DNA of 9,336 nt from Microcaldota archaeon (GTDB lineage: Archaea; Micrarchaeota; Micrarchaeia; Micrarchaeales; Micrarchaeaceae): the NCBI GenBank assembly GCA_013330215.1, contig DUIS01000074.1, positions 1 to 9,336 on the forward strand, given 5' to 3'. Position 1 is the first letter of the stretch, and every line of letters begins with the position of its first letter. The notes below the pieces were generated by a model, which was not told the DNA's origin, did no database searches, and saw only the letters and a program-made list of their open reading frames with translations. A program made the position numbers and the translations under genes. Shown in pieces: positions 1 through 6,969 of this stretch.

Positions 1-1
1 A

Positions 2-352
2 GAGATAGAAAAGCGTGAATTGCTAGAACTTGGTAGAAAAGATCCTATACAGTTAAGTAACGTTGCTCAATTGTCTATTATGTTCTACGGTCTGGACAAG
101 AAAGATGCTGATGAAGTATCAAGATTAGCAAGGGCTGGGCAAATTGAAAAGGCAGTGCACAAATTGCTTTTTGAATCACATGTAGTTACACGAGGTAAAA
201 ACATATTGGCAAAAAAGAAATTTGAAGATTTGAGTCTGGAAGATATCGGAGAGCAAATTAAGTATGATATGCAATATGACAACTCCACATGGAAGGTATA
301 CAGGTTAAGTAAGAGGGCCGAAGAGCTTAAAAGACTAACAAGAACTGGGTAG
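2..352 (+). CDS. Hypothetical protein, C-terminal part (5' end outside the window)
   Basis: The reading frame is open from base 2, so the gene begins upstream and only its last 116 residues are visible; the TTG at 20 is an internal codon rather than a convincing start. The visible part is soluble, charged and probably helical, with many Lys, Glu and Asp, no membrane segment and no cysteines. It ends in a basic tail (KRAEELKRLTRTG). I do not recognise the family. Codon use is AT-rich like the asparaginase that follows 28 bases after its stop, so the two may be cotranscribed. Nothing visible assigns a function. Confidence covers a real coding region, not a role. Confidence 0.7.
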   Translation, partial: EIEKRELLELGRKDPIQLSNVAQLSIMFYGLDKKDADEVSRLARAGQIEKAVHKLLFESHVVTRGKNILAKKKFEDLSLEDIGEQIKYDMQYDNSTWKVYRLSKRAEELKRLTRTG

Positions 353-380
353 GGTTTAGTACAATAATATTGGTCATGCC

Positions 381-1397
381 ATGGAAAAACTAAGAGTGAT
401 AGGAACAGGAGGAACAATAGCAGCAACAGCTACAGAAAAAGGAGACAAACCCACCATAGGCGTAACCACCCTCTTGCACAAAATACCTCAGATAAGAGAA
501 CGTTTTGACTCTGATCCGATTCAGCTTTTACAGAAAGATAGCACTTTTATAAATCACAAAGACTGGGCTAGAATAGCAAGAGAAGCGTATCATGCATCAG
601 CTCAGGGGAATAAAGTCCTAATAACTCATGGCACAGACACATTGGCATATACGAGTGCTGCCTTATCATTTGCAATCCAGAATCCTCAAACATCTATTGT
701 TCTTACAGGTTCAATGAGATTGCCAGAAGAGCCTGAAACTGATGCTTTAAAGAATCTTACAGATTCTGCTATATTTCTATTGGAAGGGGCTAAAGGAGTT
801 TATGTAGTATTCAACGGCAAAGTAATGACAGCTTCTAGGATTACTAAGGTTCATTCAACAGATGTTAATGCTTTTGACACAGTAGATGGCAAATATGTGG
901 CAACAGTGGAAGAGAATAGAGTTGTTTATCAGAATAAACTTGTAGAATCGAATGCTCAAACGAATCTGGCAGACACATTCGATAATAGAGTATGCACCCT
1001 AAAAGTAACACCAAGCTTGCCAAAAGATATATTTGATGCGATACTCGATAAAGGATTCAAGGCAATCAATATTGCCGCCTTTGGAACAGGAAATATTCCT
1101 TACACATCAAGCAAAGGAGATCCAGAAAAGGTTTTAGGTGGATTATTGCGCAAGGCAATACAGACTGCTAGGAGAGTGCCAGTTGTTGTTACATCTCAGG
1201 CAGCTCATGGTGGTGTTGACCTTAGGAAATACGAAGTAGGGAGAAAGATAGAGATACCGCCTATGATTAGTGGTGAGGATATGTCTCAAGAAGCTGCCCA
1301 TGTGAAATTGATGTGGTGCTTGGGGCAGGGAATGAATTTGGATGAAATCAGAAGGTCATTTGAAAGGAGTTATGCTGGAGAGATAACAGTAGGATGA
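381..1397 (+). CDS. Type I L-asparaginase (archaeal asparaginase/GatD-like amidohydrolase)
   Basis: Predicted to hydrolyse L-asparagine to aspartate and ammonia in the cytoplasm. The first catalytic motif TGGTIA lies at residues 9-14 (nucleophile Thr12). The second, HGTDTL, lies at 83-88 (Thr85, Asp86). The conserved R-x-T-K of this family is at 153-156, so Lys156 completes the set, followed by the T-D-V-N-A-F stretch. TGSMR at 109-113 is also typical. The 338-residue length matches free-standing archaeal asparaginases. GatD, the tRNA-amidotransferase subunit, shares this core but carries an extra N-terminal domain, and here the catalytic motif starts at residue 9, so GatD is unlikely; no GatE is visible. 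The ATG at 381 fits the family start. No clear ribosome site precedes it. Composition is AT-rich compared with the genes from 1503 onward. Confidence 0.88.
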   Translation: MEKLRVIGTGGTIAATATEKGDKPTIGVTTLLHKIPQIRERFDSDPIQLLQKDSTFINHKDWARIAREAYHASAQGNKVLITHGTDTLAYTSAALSFAIQNPQTSIVLTGSMRLPEEPETDALKNLTDSAIFLLEGAKGVYVVFNGKVMTASRITKVHSTDVNAFDTVDGKYVATVEENRVVYQNKLVESNAQTNLADTFDNRVCTLKVTPSLPKDIFDAILDKGFKAINIAAFGTGNIPYTSSKGDPEKVLGGLLRKAIQTARRVPVVVTSQAAHGGVDLRKYEVGRKIEIPPMISGEDMSQEAAHVKLMWCLGQGMNLDEIRRSFERSYAGEITVG

Positions 1398-1399
1398 AA

Positions 1400-1412
1400 T
1401 TGATTTTTAAAT
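1400..1412 (+). terminator. Possible T-run terminator after the asparaginase gene
   Basis: A run of five T followed by AAA (1404-1411) begins a few bases after the asparaginase stop codon. Archaeal transcription can end on short T-runs without a hairpin. The same bases could instead belong to an AT-rich promoter region for L30. Weak evidence. Confidence 0.25.
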
Positions 1413-1433
1413 GCAACGCCTCAACTACAGCAA

Positions 1434-1445
1434 GGATTATATACT
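1434..1445 (+). promoter_or_regulatory. TATA box for the L30-L15 genes
   Basis: TTATATA at 1437-1443, preceded by purines (AAGGA) that could act as a BRE. Transcription would start near 1465-1470, leaving a leader of about 35 bases before the L30 ATG. That leader contains AAGGAGAGA (1482-1490), a Shine-Dalgarno-like tract placed rather far (12 bases) from the start. The position suits a separate promoter for the ribosomal pair after the asparaginase gene. Confidence 0.5.
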
Positions 1446-1502
1446 TATTCAATACAAAATAGATTAGTTAAAGCTCAGGTTAAGGAGAGAAGTTCGATTT
1501 TT

Positions 1503-1925
1503 ATGAAGAAACGAATACTTAACAACAAATTAGTCGCAGTAGTAAGAATACGCGGCACGGTAAACGTCCGAGGGGACATAACCGAGACGCTGAAGAGGCT
1601 CAACCTCAAGAGGGTGAGCAACTGCACTGTAATAAAGGTCAACGACTCCTACGACGGGATGCTCAAGAAATGCAGCGACTACGTCGCATTCGGGGAGGTG
1701 GACGAGCCAACGCTTACAAAGCTCCTTGAGAGGCACGCCAAGGGCTTCACCGCCAAGGAGATAATTGAGGGCAAGTATGACGCCGAGAAGTTCGCGGCGT
1801 GCATACCTTTCAGGCTGCATCCCCCAAGGCACGGATACAAGAGCACAAAACGGAACGTAAGCCAGGGCGGCTCGCTCGGCTACATGGGCCCGAAGATAAA
1901 CGAGCTTCTGGGACGAATGGTGTAA
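1503..1925 (+). CDS. rpl30: Large-subunit ribosomal protein L30 (uL30), archaeal type
   Basis: Structural protein of the 50S subunit. The start KKRILNNKLVAVVRIRG is the typical uL30 N-terminal strand, followed by a helix and the stretch VSNCTVIKVNDSYDGMLKK (about 39-57). The archaeal/eukaryotic-type C-terminal extension runs through FRLHPPRHGYKSTKR to the ending GSLGYMGPKINELLGRMV. It is 140 residues, slightly shorter than the usual archaeal protein of about 150. The first 15 or so codons are more AT-rich than the rest, which is common at starts of well-expressed genes. L15 follows two bases after the stop, as in the archaeal spc cluster, but S5 is not upstream; an AT-rich asparaginase gene sits there instead. 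Confidence 0.95.
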   Translation: MKKRILNNKLVAVVRIRGTVNVRGDITETLKRLNLKRVSNCTVIKVNDSYDGMLKKCSDYVAFGEVDEPTLTKLLERHAKGFTAKEIIEGKYDAEKFAACIPFRLHPPRHGYKSTKRNVSQGGSLGYMGPKINELLGRMV

Positions 1926-1927
1926 TC

Positions 1928-2326
1928 ATGGTTGTAAGAAAGGAGAAACGCAGCAGGAAGCACCTTGGTGCAAGACGCTGGGGAAAAGGCAACATAAAGA
2001 ACGCCCGTGGAAAGGGCGATAGAGGCGGGGTAGGCCGAGGCGGGAAGAAGCACAAATGGACTTACATGACCGCGAAGACGCCAGAGCTCATAAGGCACGT
2101 CGGGTTCGTCCCATGGCACAGGAAGAGGCTGAAGGAGATATCGCTCACAAAGATCAGCAGGATGCTTGAGGACACAAAGGAGGAGAAGGCGATCCTCGAG
2201 TTCAGGGACTGCAAGGTCCTCGGGAACGGCTCGCTGAGCAGGGCTGCCGTGATAAAGGCTTCGGGCTTCTCCGAGAGCGCTCTCGAGAAGATAAAGAGCG
2301 CGGGCGGCGAGGCAGTCAAGATATAA
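1928..2326 (+). CDS. rpl15: Large-subunit ribosomal protein L15 (uL15), archaeal type
   Basis: 50S subunit protein. The N-terminus MVVRKEKRSRKHLGARRWGK and the following Arg/Gly/Lys-rich extension (about residues 20-45) match the rRNA-threading tail of archaeal L15. The globular part with HKWTYMTAKTPELIRHVGFV-type sequence follows. The 132 residues are a little short for the family. The frame is open further upstream, but the ATG at 1928 gives the family N-terminus, and GGTG just before the L30 stop supplies a ribosome site at good spacing, so the two genes are translationally linked. SecY, the usual next gene in archaea, is replaced by a glycosyltransferase. Confidence 0.95.
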   Translation: MVVRKEKRSRKHLGARRWGKGNIKNARGKGDRGGVGRGGKKHKWTYMTAKTPELIRHVGFVPWHRKRLKEISLTKISRMLEDTKEEKAILEFRDCKVLGNGSLSRAAVIKASGFSESALEKIKSAGGEAVKI

Positions 2327-2328
2327 AT
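2320..2328 (+). promoter_or_regulatory. Possible TATA box before the glycosyltransferase gene
   Basis: GATATAAAT overlaps the L15 stop codon. Initiation about 25 bases downstream (near 2350) would leave a short leader before the ATG at 2373. The 46-base gap is AT-rich compared with the genes on both sides. The sequence cannot show whether this is used or whether the gene is read through from L15. Confidence 0.3.
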
Positions 2329-2372
2329 CAGTAACGCTATTAATCATTAACATTAACAGATTGGGCCAGTAG

Positions 2373-3533
2373 ATGACGGAATCGCTTAAGATTGCTTTTT
2401 ATACGGATACATTCCTACCTGCGGTAGACGGGGTAGTCGTATCAGTGATGAATTTCAGGAAGGAGCTTGAGAGGAGGGGGCACGAGGTCTACCTCTTCGC
2501 CAGCGGCAACGAGAAGACAAGGCAGATGACCAAGGGCGACAGCAGGATTACGGTAATAAGGGGCGTAACATTCAAGAAATACCCCCAATATAGCCTTGCG
2601 CTCTTCCCGCTCATAAGCGCGCTCAAGGTAAGGAACGTGAGGATGGACCTGCACCACGCGCATACGCCCTTCATGATGGGCATTTACGGGCTGGGAATCT
2701 CGAAGTTCGACAGGAGGCCGATTGTGGGATCGTTCCACACCCTTTTCACCAACAACTCCGTGATAAAGGAGTATACTGTTGACAGCAAACTCGTGAGGAA
2801 GACGATACTGAAATACTCATGGAAGTACGCAAAGCTCTTCTACGACAACTGCGCCGGCACTGCCGCGCCGAGCGAGGTGATAAAGAGGATGCTCGTACGC
2901 AAGGACATACGGAACGTCGACGTGGTGCCCAACGGCATAGACACAAAGAGGTTCAACCCCAAGGTGGACGGCAGCAAGGTAAGGGCAAAGCTGCTCAAGA
3001 GCGACAGGGAGAAGCTGGTCATGTATGTGGGAAGACTGAGCAATGAGAAGCGCGTCGAGACGCTCATAAAGAGCGCAAAGGCGCTGAAGGACGACAGGGT
3101 GCGCTTTGCGATAGTGGGCACCGGCCCGGCATACAGCCGTTACCAGCACATGATAGCGCGCCTCAACCTAGGCGGCAAGGTGAGGCTGGTGGGCTTCGTA
3201 GACAACAATGAGCTGCCCAACTACTATGCGGCATGCGACGCCTTCTGCATACCCTCGACCTTCGAGACGCAGGGGATAGTATCCCTCGAGGCGATGGCCT
3301 GCGGAAAGCCGGTCATAGGCGCCGATTATCTGGCTCTCAGCGAGCTCATAAAGAACGGGAAAAACGGGGAGAAGTTCAGGCCCGGCGACGCAGAGGCATG
3401 TGCAAGGAAGATAAGGAAGGTTTTATATAATATTGACTCCTATAAAGGAATGTTGGATACGGCAAAAAGGTATTCGATAGAACAGACTACTGATGATTTA
3501 TTAAATATGTACAGGAGAATACTCAATAAATAA
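2373..3533 (+). CDS. GT4-family glycosyltransferase (GT-B fold)
   Basis: A retaining glycosyltransferase that would move a sugar from a nucleotide sugar to a lipid, glycan or protein acceptor at the cytoplasmic face of the membrane. The N-terminal Rossmann half opens with KIAFYTDTFLPAVDGVV (6-22), where the glycine-rich loop of GT4 enzymes lies. The linker holds PNGID (186-190). The donor-binding half starts at VGRLSNEK (219-226), and the GT4 E-x7-E motif is Glu298/Glu306 followed by AMACGKPVIG. It resembles the diacylglycerol glucosyltransferase and GDP-mannose-dependent mannosyltransferase branch, but donor and acceptor cannot be read from sequence. The 386-residue length is normal, and there is no membrane segment. 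Codons from about residue 350 to the end are strikingly AT-rich compared with the rest of the gene. Confidence 0.9.
   Translation: MTESLKIAFYTDTFLPAVDGVVVSVMNFRKELERRGHEVYLFASGNEKTRQMTKGDSRITVIRGVTFKKYPQYSLALFPLISALKVRNVRMDLHHAHTPFMMGIYGLGISKFDRRPIVGSFHTLFTNNSVIKEYTVDSKLVRKTILKYSWKYAKLFYDNCAGTAAPSEVIKRMLVRKDIRNVDVVPNGIDTKRFNPKVDGSKVRAKLLKSDREKLVMYVGRLSNEKRVETLIKSAKALKDDRVRFAIVGTGPAYSRYQHMIARLNLGGKVRLVGFVDNNELPNYYAACDAFCIPSTFETQGIVSLEAMACGKPVIGADYLALSELIKNGKNGEKFRPGDAEACARKIRKVLYNIDSYKGMLDTAKRYSIEQTTDDLLNMYRRILNK
3421..3433 (+). promoter_or_regulatory. Strong TATA-like element inside the 3' end of the glycosyltransferase gene
   Basis: TTTTATATAATAT lies in the coding sequence (codons for V-L-Y-N-I), at the point where the gene turns AT-rich. 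It closely matches an archaeal TATA box. Initiation would fall near 3450, about 150 bases before the coiled-coil gene, giving either a long leader or a short separate transcript. It may be only a by-product of local composition. Confidence 0.3.
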
Positions 3534-3599
3534 ATTCTGCTTTGATTTACATGATAAGCAAGTGATTGACTGGAAAATACGACGGCACAGGAACAGGTG

Positions 3600-4280
3600 A
3601 TGGTAAATAACGGCGAGCATAAGCAAGCCGGAAAGCCGCGCAGCGACAAGGACGATTCCGGCGTCCAGTCACTTAACACGCTTATAAAGGAATCGAACAA
3701 CCCGCAGGCTGCTCAGCTCAAGAAGGAGATAGACGACCTGAGGAAGGAGAGGAGCAAGCTCATCACCAGGATAAAGGAGAGCAGGAGAAGGCTCGGCTAC
3801 AAGGAGGCGGAATCCACGGCCATAGAGAGGCTGCTCACGATGAGGAAGAACGAGGACAAGGACGGCGCGAAGAGGAGGCGCATAGGCTACCTCAAGCGCA
3901 TGAAGGCCAAGCTCGAGTTCAGGATATCCACAGAGGCTTCGTCACTCACGCAGGAGAAGGACATAATAAGGAAGATAAACGAGATAAACGGCGAACTCGG
4001 TGAGGCGCTTGCCGCGGCAAGGCTCGAGAGGAAGACCGAATTCATAAAGAAGGATATAGAGGATTACAGGAACAACATAATGGAGATAAACACGAAACTG
4101 CAGGAGCTTGACACAAGGCTCGATGCGATGTACGTTGGGCTTAGGAAGGCGCTCGGGATAGGCAGCTGGCAGAACAAGCAGCAACAGCAGCAGCAGAAGC
4201 CGAGGAAGAGCCAGCAGTCGCGCGTGCAGGAGATAAATCTCGAGGACATTGCTGTGATAAAGAAGAAGGATGCCAAGTAA
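3600..4280 (+). CDS. Archaeal coiled-coil protein (COG1340-like), with glutamine tract
   Basis: A 226-residue, highly charged protein, predicted to be one long coiled coil from about residue 37 to 185. The N-terminal 35 residues are low in hydrophobics and probably disordered. Residues 194-199 are six consecutive Gln inside a Q/K/R/S-rich linker, followed by a short C-terminal segment with INLEDIAVI. Layout and composition resemble the uncharacterised archaeal coiled-coil family COG1340; the biochemical role is unknown to me. The ATG at 3600 directly follows GGTG. The GTG just before it (3597) is less likely. The frame also stays open to a CTG at 3570, which would add ten residues. It precedes the beta-CASP nuclease gene by 60 bases, so a shared transcript is plausible. 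Confidence 0.75.
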   Translation: MVNNGEHKQAGKPRSDKDDSGVQSLNTLIKESNNPQAAQLKKEIDDLRKERSKLITRIKESRRRLGYKEAESTAIERLLTMRKNEDKDGAKRRRIGYLKRMKAKLEFRISTEASSLTQEKDIIRKINEINGELGEALAAARLERKTEFIKKDIEDYRNNIMEINTKLQELDTRLDAMYVGLRKALGIGSWQNKQQQQQQKPRKSQQSRVQEINLEDIAVIKKKDAK

Positions 4281-4340
4281 GGTTTGGCTTGCTTCTTGGA
4301 TTGGGAAAGGAATAAGAGAATAATAGTTAAAGTTGATTGA

Positions 4341-5657
4341 TTGAAAGTTACTTTTTTTGGTGGTGCGCAGGAGGTGGGAAGAAGCTGCCTCATGATAAGC
4401 ACGGAAAAGACAAAGATACTTCTTGATGCGGGGATAAAGCTCGGTACGGTGGAGGAGCACCCCATGATACAGGACTCCACCCTGAAAGAGATAGATGGCA
4501 TATTCATATCGCATGCGCATTTAGACCACATAGGCTACCTGCCGCACATATATTCGACGGGGTACAGGGGGCTTATATACTCGACAAAGCCGACTATGGA
4601 GCTCACGAACGTGCTCATAAGCGACTACATGCACATATCCGAGCCGAAGGACGTCACGAAGGAAGGTCTGGCGAAGCTCCACAAGAGCTACAAGGTGTGC
4701 GAGTTCAACGAGGACGTCAAGGTAAAGGACCTTACGATAAGGTTCATACACTCTGGCCACATAGTGGGAAGCTCGATGATAAGCGTAAGCGACGGCAAGA
4801 GCACGCTGATATACAGCGGGGACCTCAACCTCGCCAAGACGAAGCTGCTCGAGGGCGCGGACACGAAGAACCTGAACGCCAAGACCCTTATCATAGAGAG
4901 CACCTACGGTGCGAAGAAGGACGTCTTCCCGAAGGAGGGGGTTGTGGCGCAGCACGCGCTCAAGAGCATACAGGAGACGATAAAGATAGGCGGCAAGGTG
5001 ATAATACCATCCTTCGCGGTAGGAAGGGCGCAAGAGATACTGCTTATGCTTGACGACTACATGAACTCCGGCCTCATACCGAAGGTGCCGATCTACGTGG
5101 ACGGCATGATAAACAAGGCTATGAGGATACACAGGCACAACGTGATATACTGCAGGAAGGAGCTGCAGAGCCGCATACTGATGAGCGATTACGACCCGTT
5201 CAGGAGCGACAACTTCATACCGGTAGAGAGCAAGCAGCAGCGCAGCAAGGTGGTCACTGAGACAACAAGCTCCATAATAGTGACTACGAGCGGCATGCTC
5301 ACAGGAGGACCGGTGATATACTACCTCTCGAAGCTTTCGGGAAACCCGGCAAACAAGGTTATACTTGTTGGTTATCAGGCGGAGGGAACGCCGGGAAGGG
5401 CGCTCAAGGAAGGCGCGAAGAGGCTAAGGCTCGACAACGGGCGCATAACAGTAGACATAAAGCTCGTGGTGGACGCGCAGCATCTCTCGGCGCACGCTGA
5501 CAGGCCGCAGCTCGAGACCATGATAAAGAAGGTTAACGGGCTCAAGACCGTTTACATAATGCACGGCGAGAAGAGCAAGTCGGAGGACCTCAGGGAGAGC
5601 ATCGCCAACAAGTACAAGGCGATAGTGCCCAAGAACCTGGAGAGCTATGAGGTCTGA
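4341..5657 (+). CDS. Metallo-beta-lactamase/beta-CASP ribonuclease (archaeal CPSF family without KH domains, aCPSF2-like)
   Basis: Predicted zinc-dependent RNase acting in RNA processing or decay. All family motifs are present: Asp29 (motif 1); HAHLDH with His58, His60, Asp62 and His63 (motif 2); His140 in HSGHIVGSS (motif 3); Asp161 in YSGD (motif 4). The beta-CASP motifs follow: Glu186 in ESTYG (A), His385 in SAHAD (B) and His408 in MHGE (C). It is 438 residues and starts at the MBL domain, so it lacks the N-terminal KH domains of aCPSF1. Whether it is endo- or 5'-exonucleolytic (aRNase J-like) cannot be told from motifs alone. The start is TTG at 4341: an in-frame TGA immediately precedes it, and the next residues KVTFFGGAQEVGRS are the family N-terminus. 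No Shine-Dalgarno site is visible. Confidence 0.9.
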   Translation: MKVTFFGGAQEVGRSCLMISTEKTKILLDAGIKLGTVEEHPMIQDSTLKEIDGIFISHAHLDHIGYLPHIYSTGYRGLIYSTKPTMELTNVLISDYMHISEPKDVTKEGLAKLHKSYKVCEFNEDVKVKDLTIRFIHSGHIVGSSMISVSDGKSTLIYSGDLNLAKTKLLEGADTKNLNAKTLIIESTYGAKKDVFPKEGVVAQHALKSIQETIKIGGKVIIPSFAVGRAQEILLMLDDYMNSGLIPKVPIYVDGMINKAMRIHRHNVIYCRKELQSRILMSDYDPFRSDNFIPVESKQQRSKVVTETTSSIIVTTSGMLTGGPVIYYLSKLSGNPANKVILVGYQAEGTPGRALKEGAKRLRLDNGRITVDIKLVVDAQHLSAHADRPQLETMIKKVNGLKTVYIMHGEKSKSEDLRESIANKYKAIVPKNLESYEV

Positions 5658-5704
5658 GCGCATCGCATATTCAGGCAGTGATATTTAGCTAGCTAGTTGT
5701 TCCG

Positions 5705-6946
5705 ATGTTGAGACTATCGAAGGGGGAAAGGGCCCAGGGAAGGATAAAGGGCGCGGCGGAGGACTTCATTGTAGAGGAGATAACATCCAACGGCATAATC
5801 CTGGAGAGGGACAAGGTATACACCGCGGCGGATCTGAAGCTTGAGGAGAAGACCGAAGGAAAATTCTCGACATTCGTGATGCAGAAGACCAACTGGAACA
5901 CATCGCAGGCGCTTAAGACAATTGCGAAAAGGTTCAGGAGGGGCGTGAAGTCCACAGCCTTTGCTGGCACCAAGGATAGGACGGCAATATCTACGCAGCT
6001 GTGCAGCGTCTTTGGCGTCAAGCCGGAGGAGCTGCAGAACATACACATAAAGGACATATCAATAAACGGCGCGTGGATAGGCACCGAAAAGGTGAAGATG
6101 GGTGAGCTTCTTGGCAACAGGTTCATAGCAGCTGTGAGGGATCTTTCGTCATTGGGTGAGATTGACTCGATAGTCGCTGAACTCAACGGAGTGTTCCCGA
6201 ACTATTACGGCGAGCAAAGGTTCGGATACAGGAAGACGAACTTCGACATAGGATTGAGCATGCTGAAGGGCGACTTCAAGGCGGCTGCGCTCAACTTCCT
6301 TACAGAGACCCAGAACGAGACAATGGACGACGCGAGGATCGCAAGGCAGAGACTTGCGGATGAGCTTGATTTCAGGGCTGCGCTTGACTACTTCCCGAAA
6401 TACCTGAAATATGAGAGGTCGATGATAGAGTATCTCTCGAAATACCCGACTAACTACGCTAATGCGATAAGGAAGCTCCCGAGGTCCATATCGCTCATGT
6501 TCATACATGCGGTAGAGGCGCAGATATTCAACTGGGAGCTTGACGAACGGATAAAAAGCGGCTCTGTCGTGCCGAGCGCATCAGACTTTGCATGTTACGA
6601 GAACGCATACGGTTTCCCTGACATCTCTGTAATAGAGCGTTTTGGTGAGAGCGAAAACAGGCGCGCATTCCTTATAGGTAACATAATAGGGCAGGATACG
6701 CAGAACATAACCGACTTCGAAAAGGGCAAGCTTGAGGAACTCGGCATAACTACAGACTCGTTCAAGGTGCAGGGGCTTAATGAGCTTCACTCTACAGGCA
6801 CATCAAGGGCGCTATTCGCGCCGTTCAAGGATTTCGATTGGGTGCATGACAAAGAGAACAACCTGATTAGGATCAGCTTCTCGCTTCCTGCCGGTTCCTA
6901 TGCTACCATCTTCCTCGACGAGTTGGTAGCGCAGAATGCAGAATAG
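5705..6946 (+). CDS. truD: tRNA pseudouridine synthase D (TruD/Pus7 family)
   Basis: Converts a specific uridine to pseudouridine in tRNA (position 13 in the known family members). The catalytic motif FAGTKDRTA is at 86-94 with Asp91 as nucleophile. GNRF (137-140) and NYYGEQRFG (166-174) are further family signatures. The region after about 175 is the TRUD insertion domain, and the C-terminus GTSRALFAPFKDFDW with SFSLPAGSYATIFLDEL returns to the catalytic fold. At 413 residues it has the usual archaeal length. The start ATG at 5705 gives the expected distance from the N-terminus to the motif. It follows the RNase gene by 47 bases on the same strand, consistent with an RNA-processing neighbourhood. 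A convergent gene ends 23 bases beyond its stop. Confidence 0.93.
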   Translation: MLRLSKGERAQGRIKGAAEDFIVEEITSNGIILERDKVYTAADLKLEEKTEGKFSTFVMQKTNWNTSQALKTIAKRFRRGVKSTAFAGTKDRTAISTQLCSVFGVKPEELQNIHIKDISINGAWIGTEKVKMGELLGNRFIAAVRDLSSLGEIDSIVAELNGVFPNYYGEQRFGYRKTNFDIGLSMLKGDFKAAALNFLTETQNETMDDARIARQRLADELDFRAALDYFPKYLKYERSMIEYLSKYPTNYANAIRKLPRSISLMFIHAVEAQIFNWELDERIKSGSVVPSASDFACYENAYGFPDISVIERFGESENRRAFLIGNIIGQDTQNITDFEKGKLEELGITTDSFKVQGLNELHSTGTSRALFAPFKDFDWVHDKENNLIRISFSLPAGSYATIFLDELVAQNAE

Positions 6947-6969
6947 GAAAGATTAAACAGGGAAAGAAT

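Noticed and set aside
381..1397. GatD, subunit of the archaeal Glu-tRNA(Gln) amidotransferase
   Set aside because: The catalytic TGGTIA starts at residue 9, so the N-terminal domain typical of GatD is missing, and no gatE is adjacent.
1799..1927. In-frame upstream extension of L15 beginning at ATG 1799
   Set aside because: It overlaps the C-terminal coding part of L30 and adds 43 residues unlike any L15 N-terminus. The ATG at 1928 gives the family start and has GGTG upstream.
4170..4200. CAG-repeat tract as a DNA repeat element
   Set aside because: Only about six glutamine codons mixing CAG and CAA inside a coding frame; too short to call a repeat array.
4521..5138. 205-codon open frame on the - strand opposite the RNase gene
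   Set aside because: It is a shadow of a GC-rich gene: Tyr/Val/Arg-rich low-complexity translation, no motif, and the + strand frame carries a full set of catalytic motifs.
4341..5657. aCPSF1 (KH-domain transcription termination factor)
   Set aside because: No KH domains precede the metallo-beta-lactamase domain; the in-frame stop at 4338 rules out an N-terminal extension.
5685..5700. AGCTAGCTAG tract before truD as an operator
   Set aside because: A short self-complementary tetramer repeat with no second copy and no known factor; likely chance.
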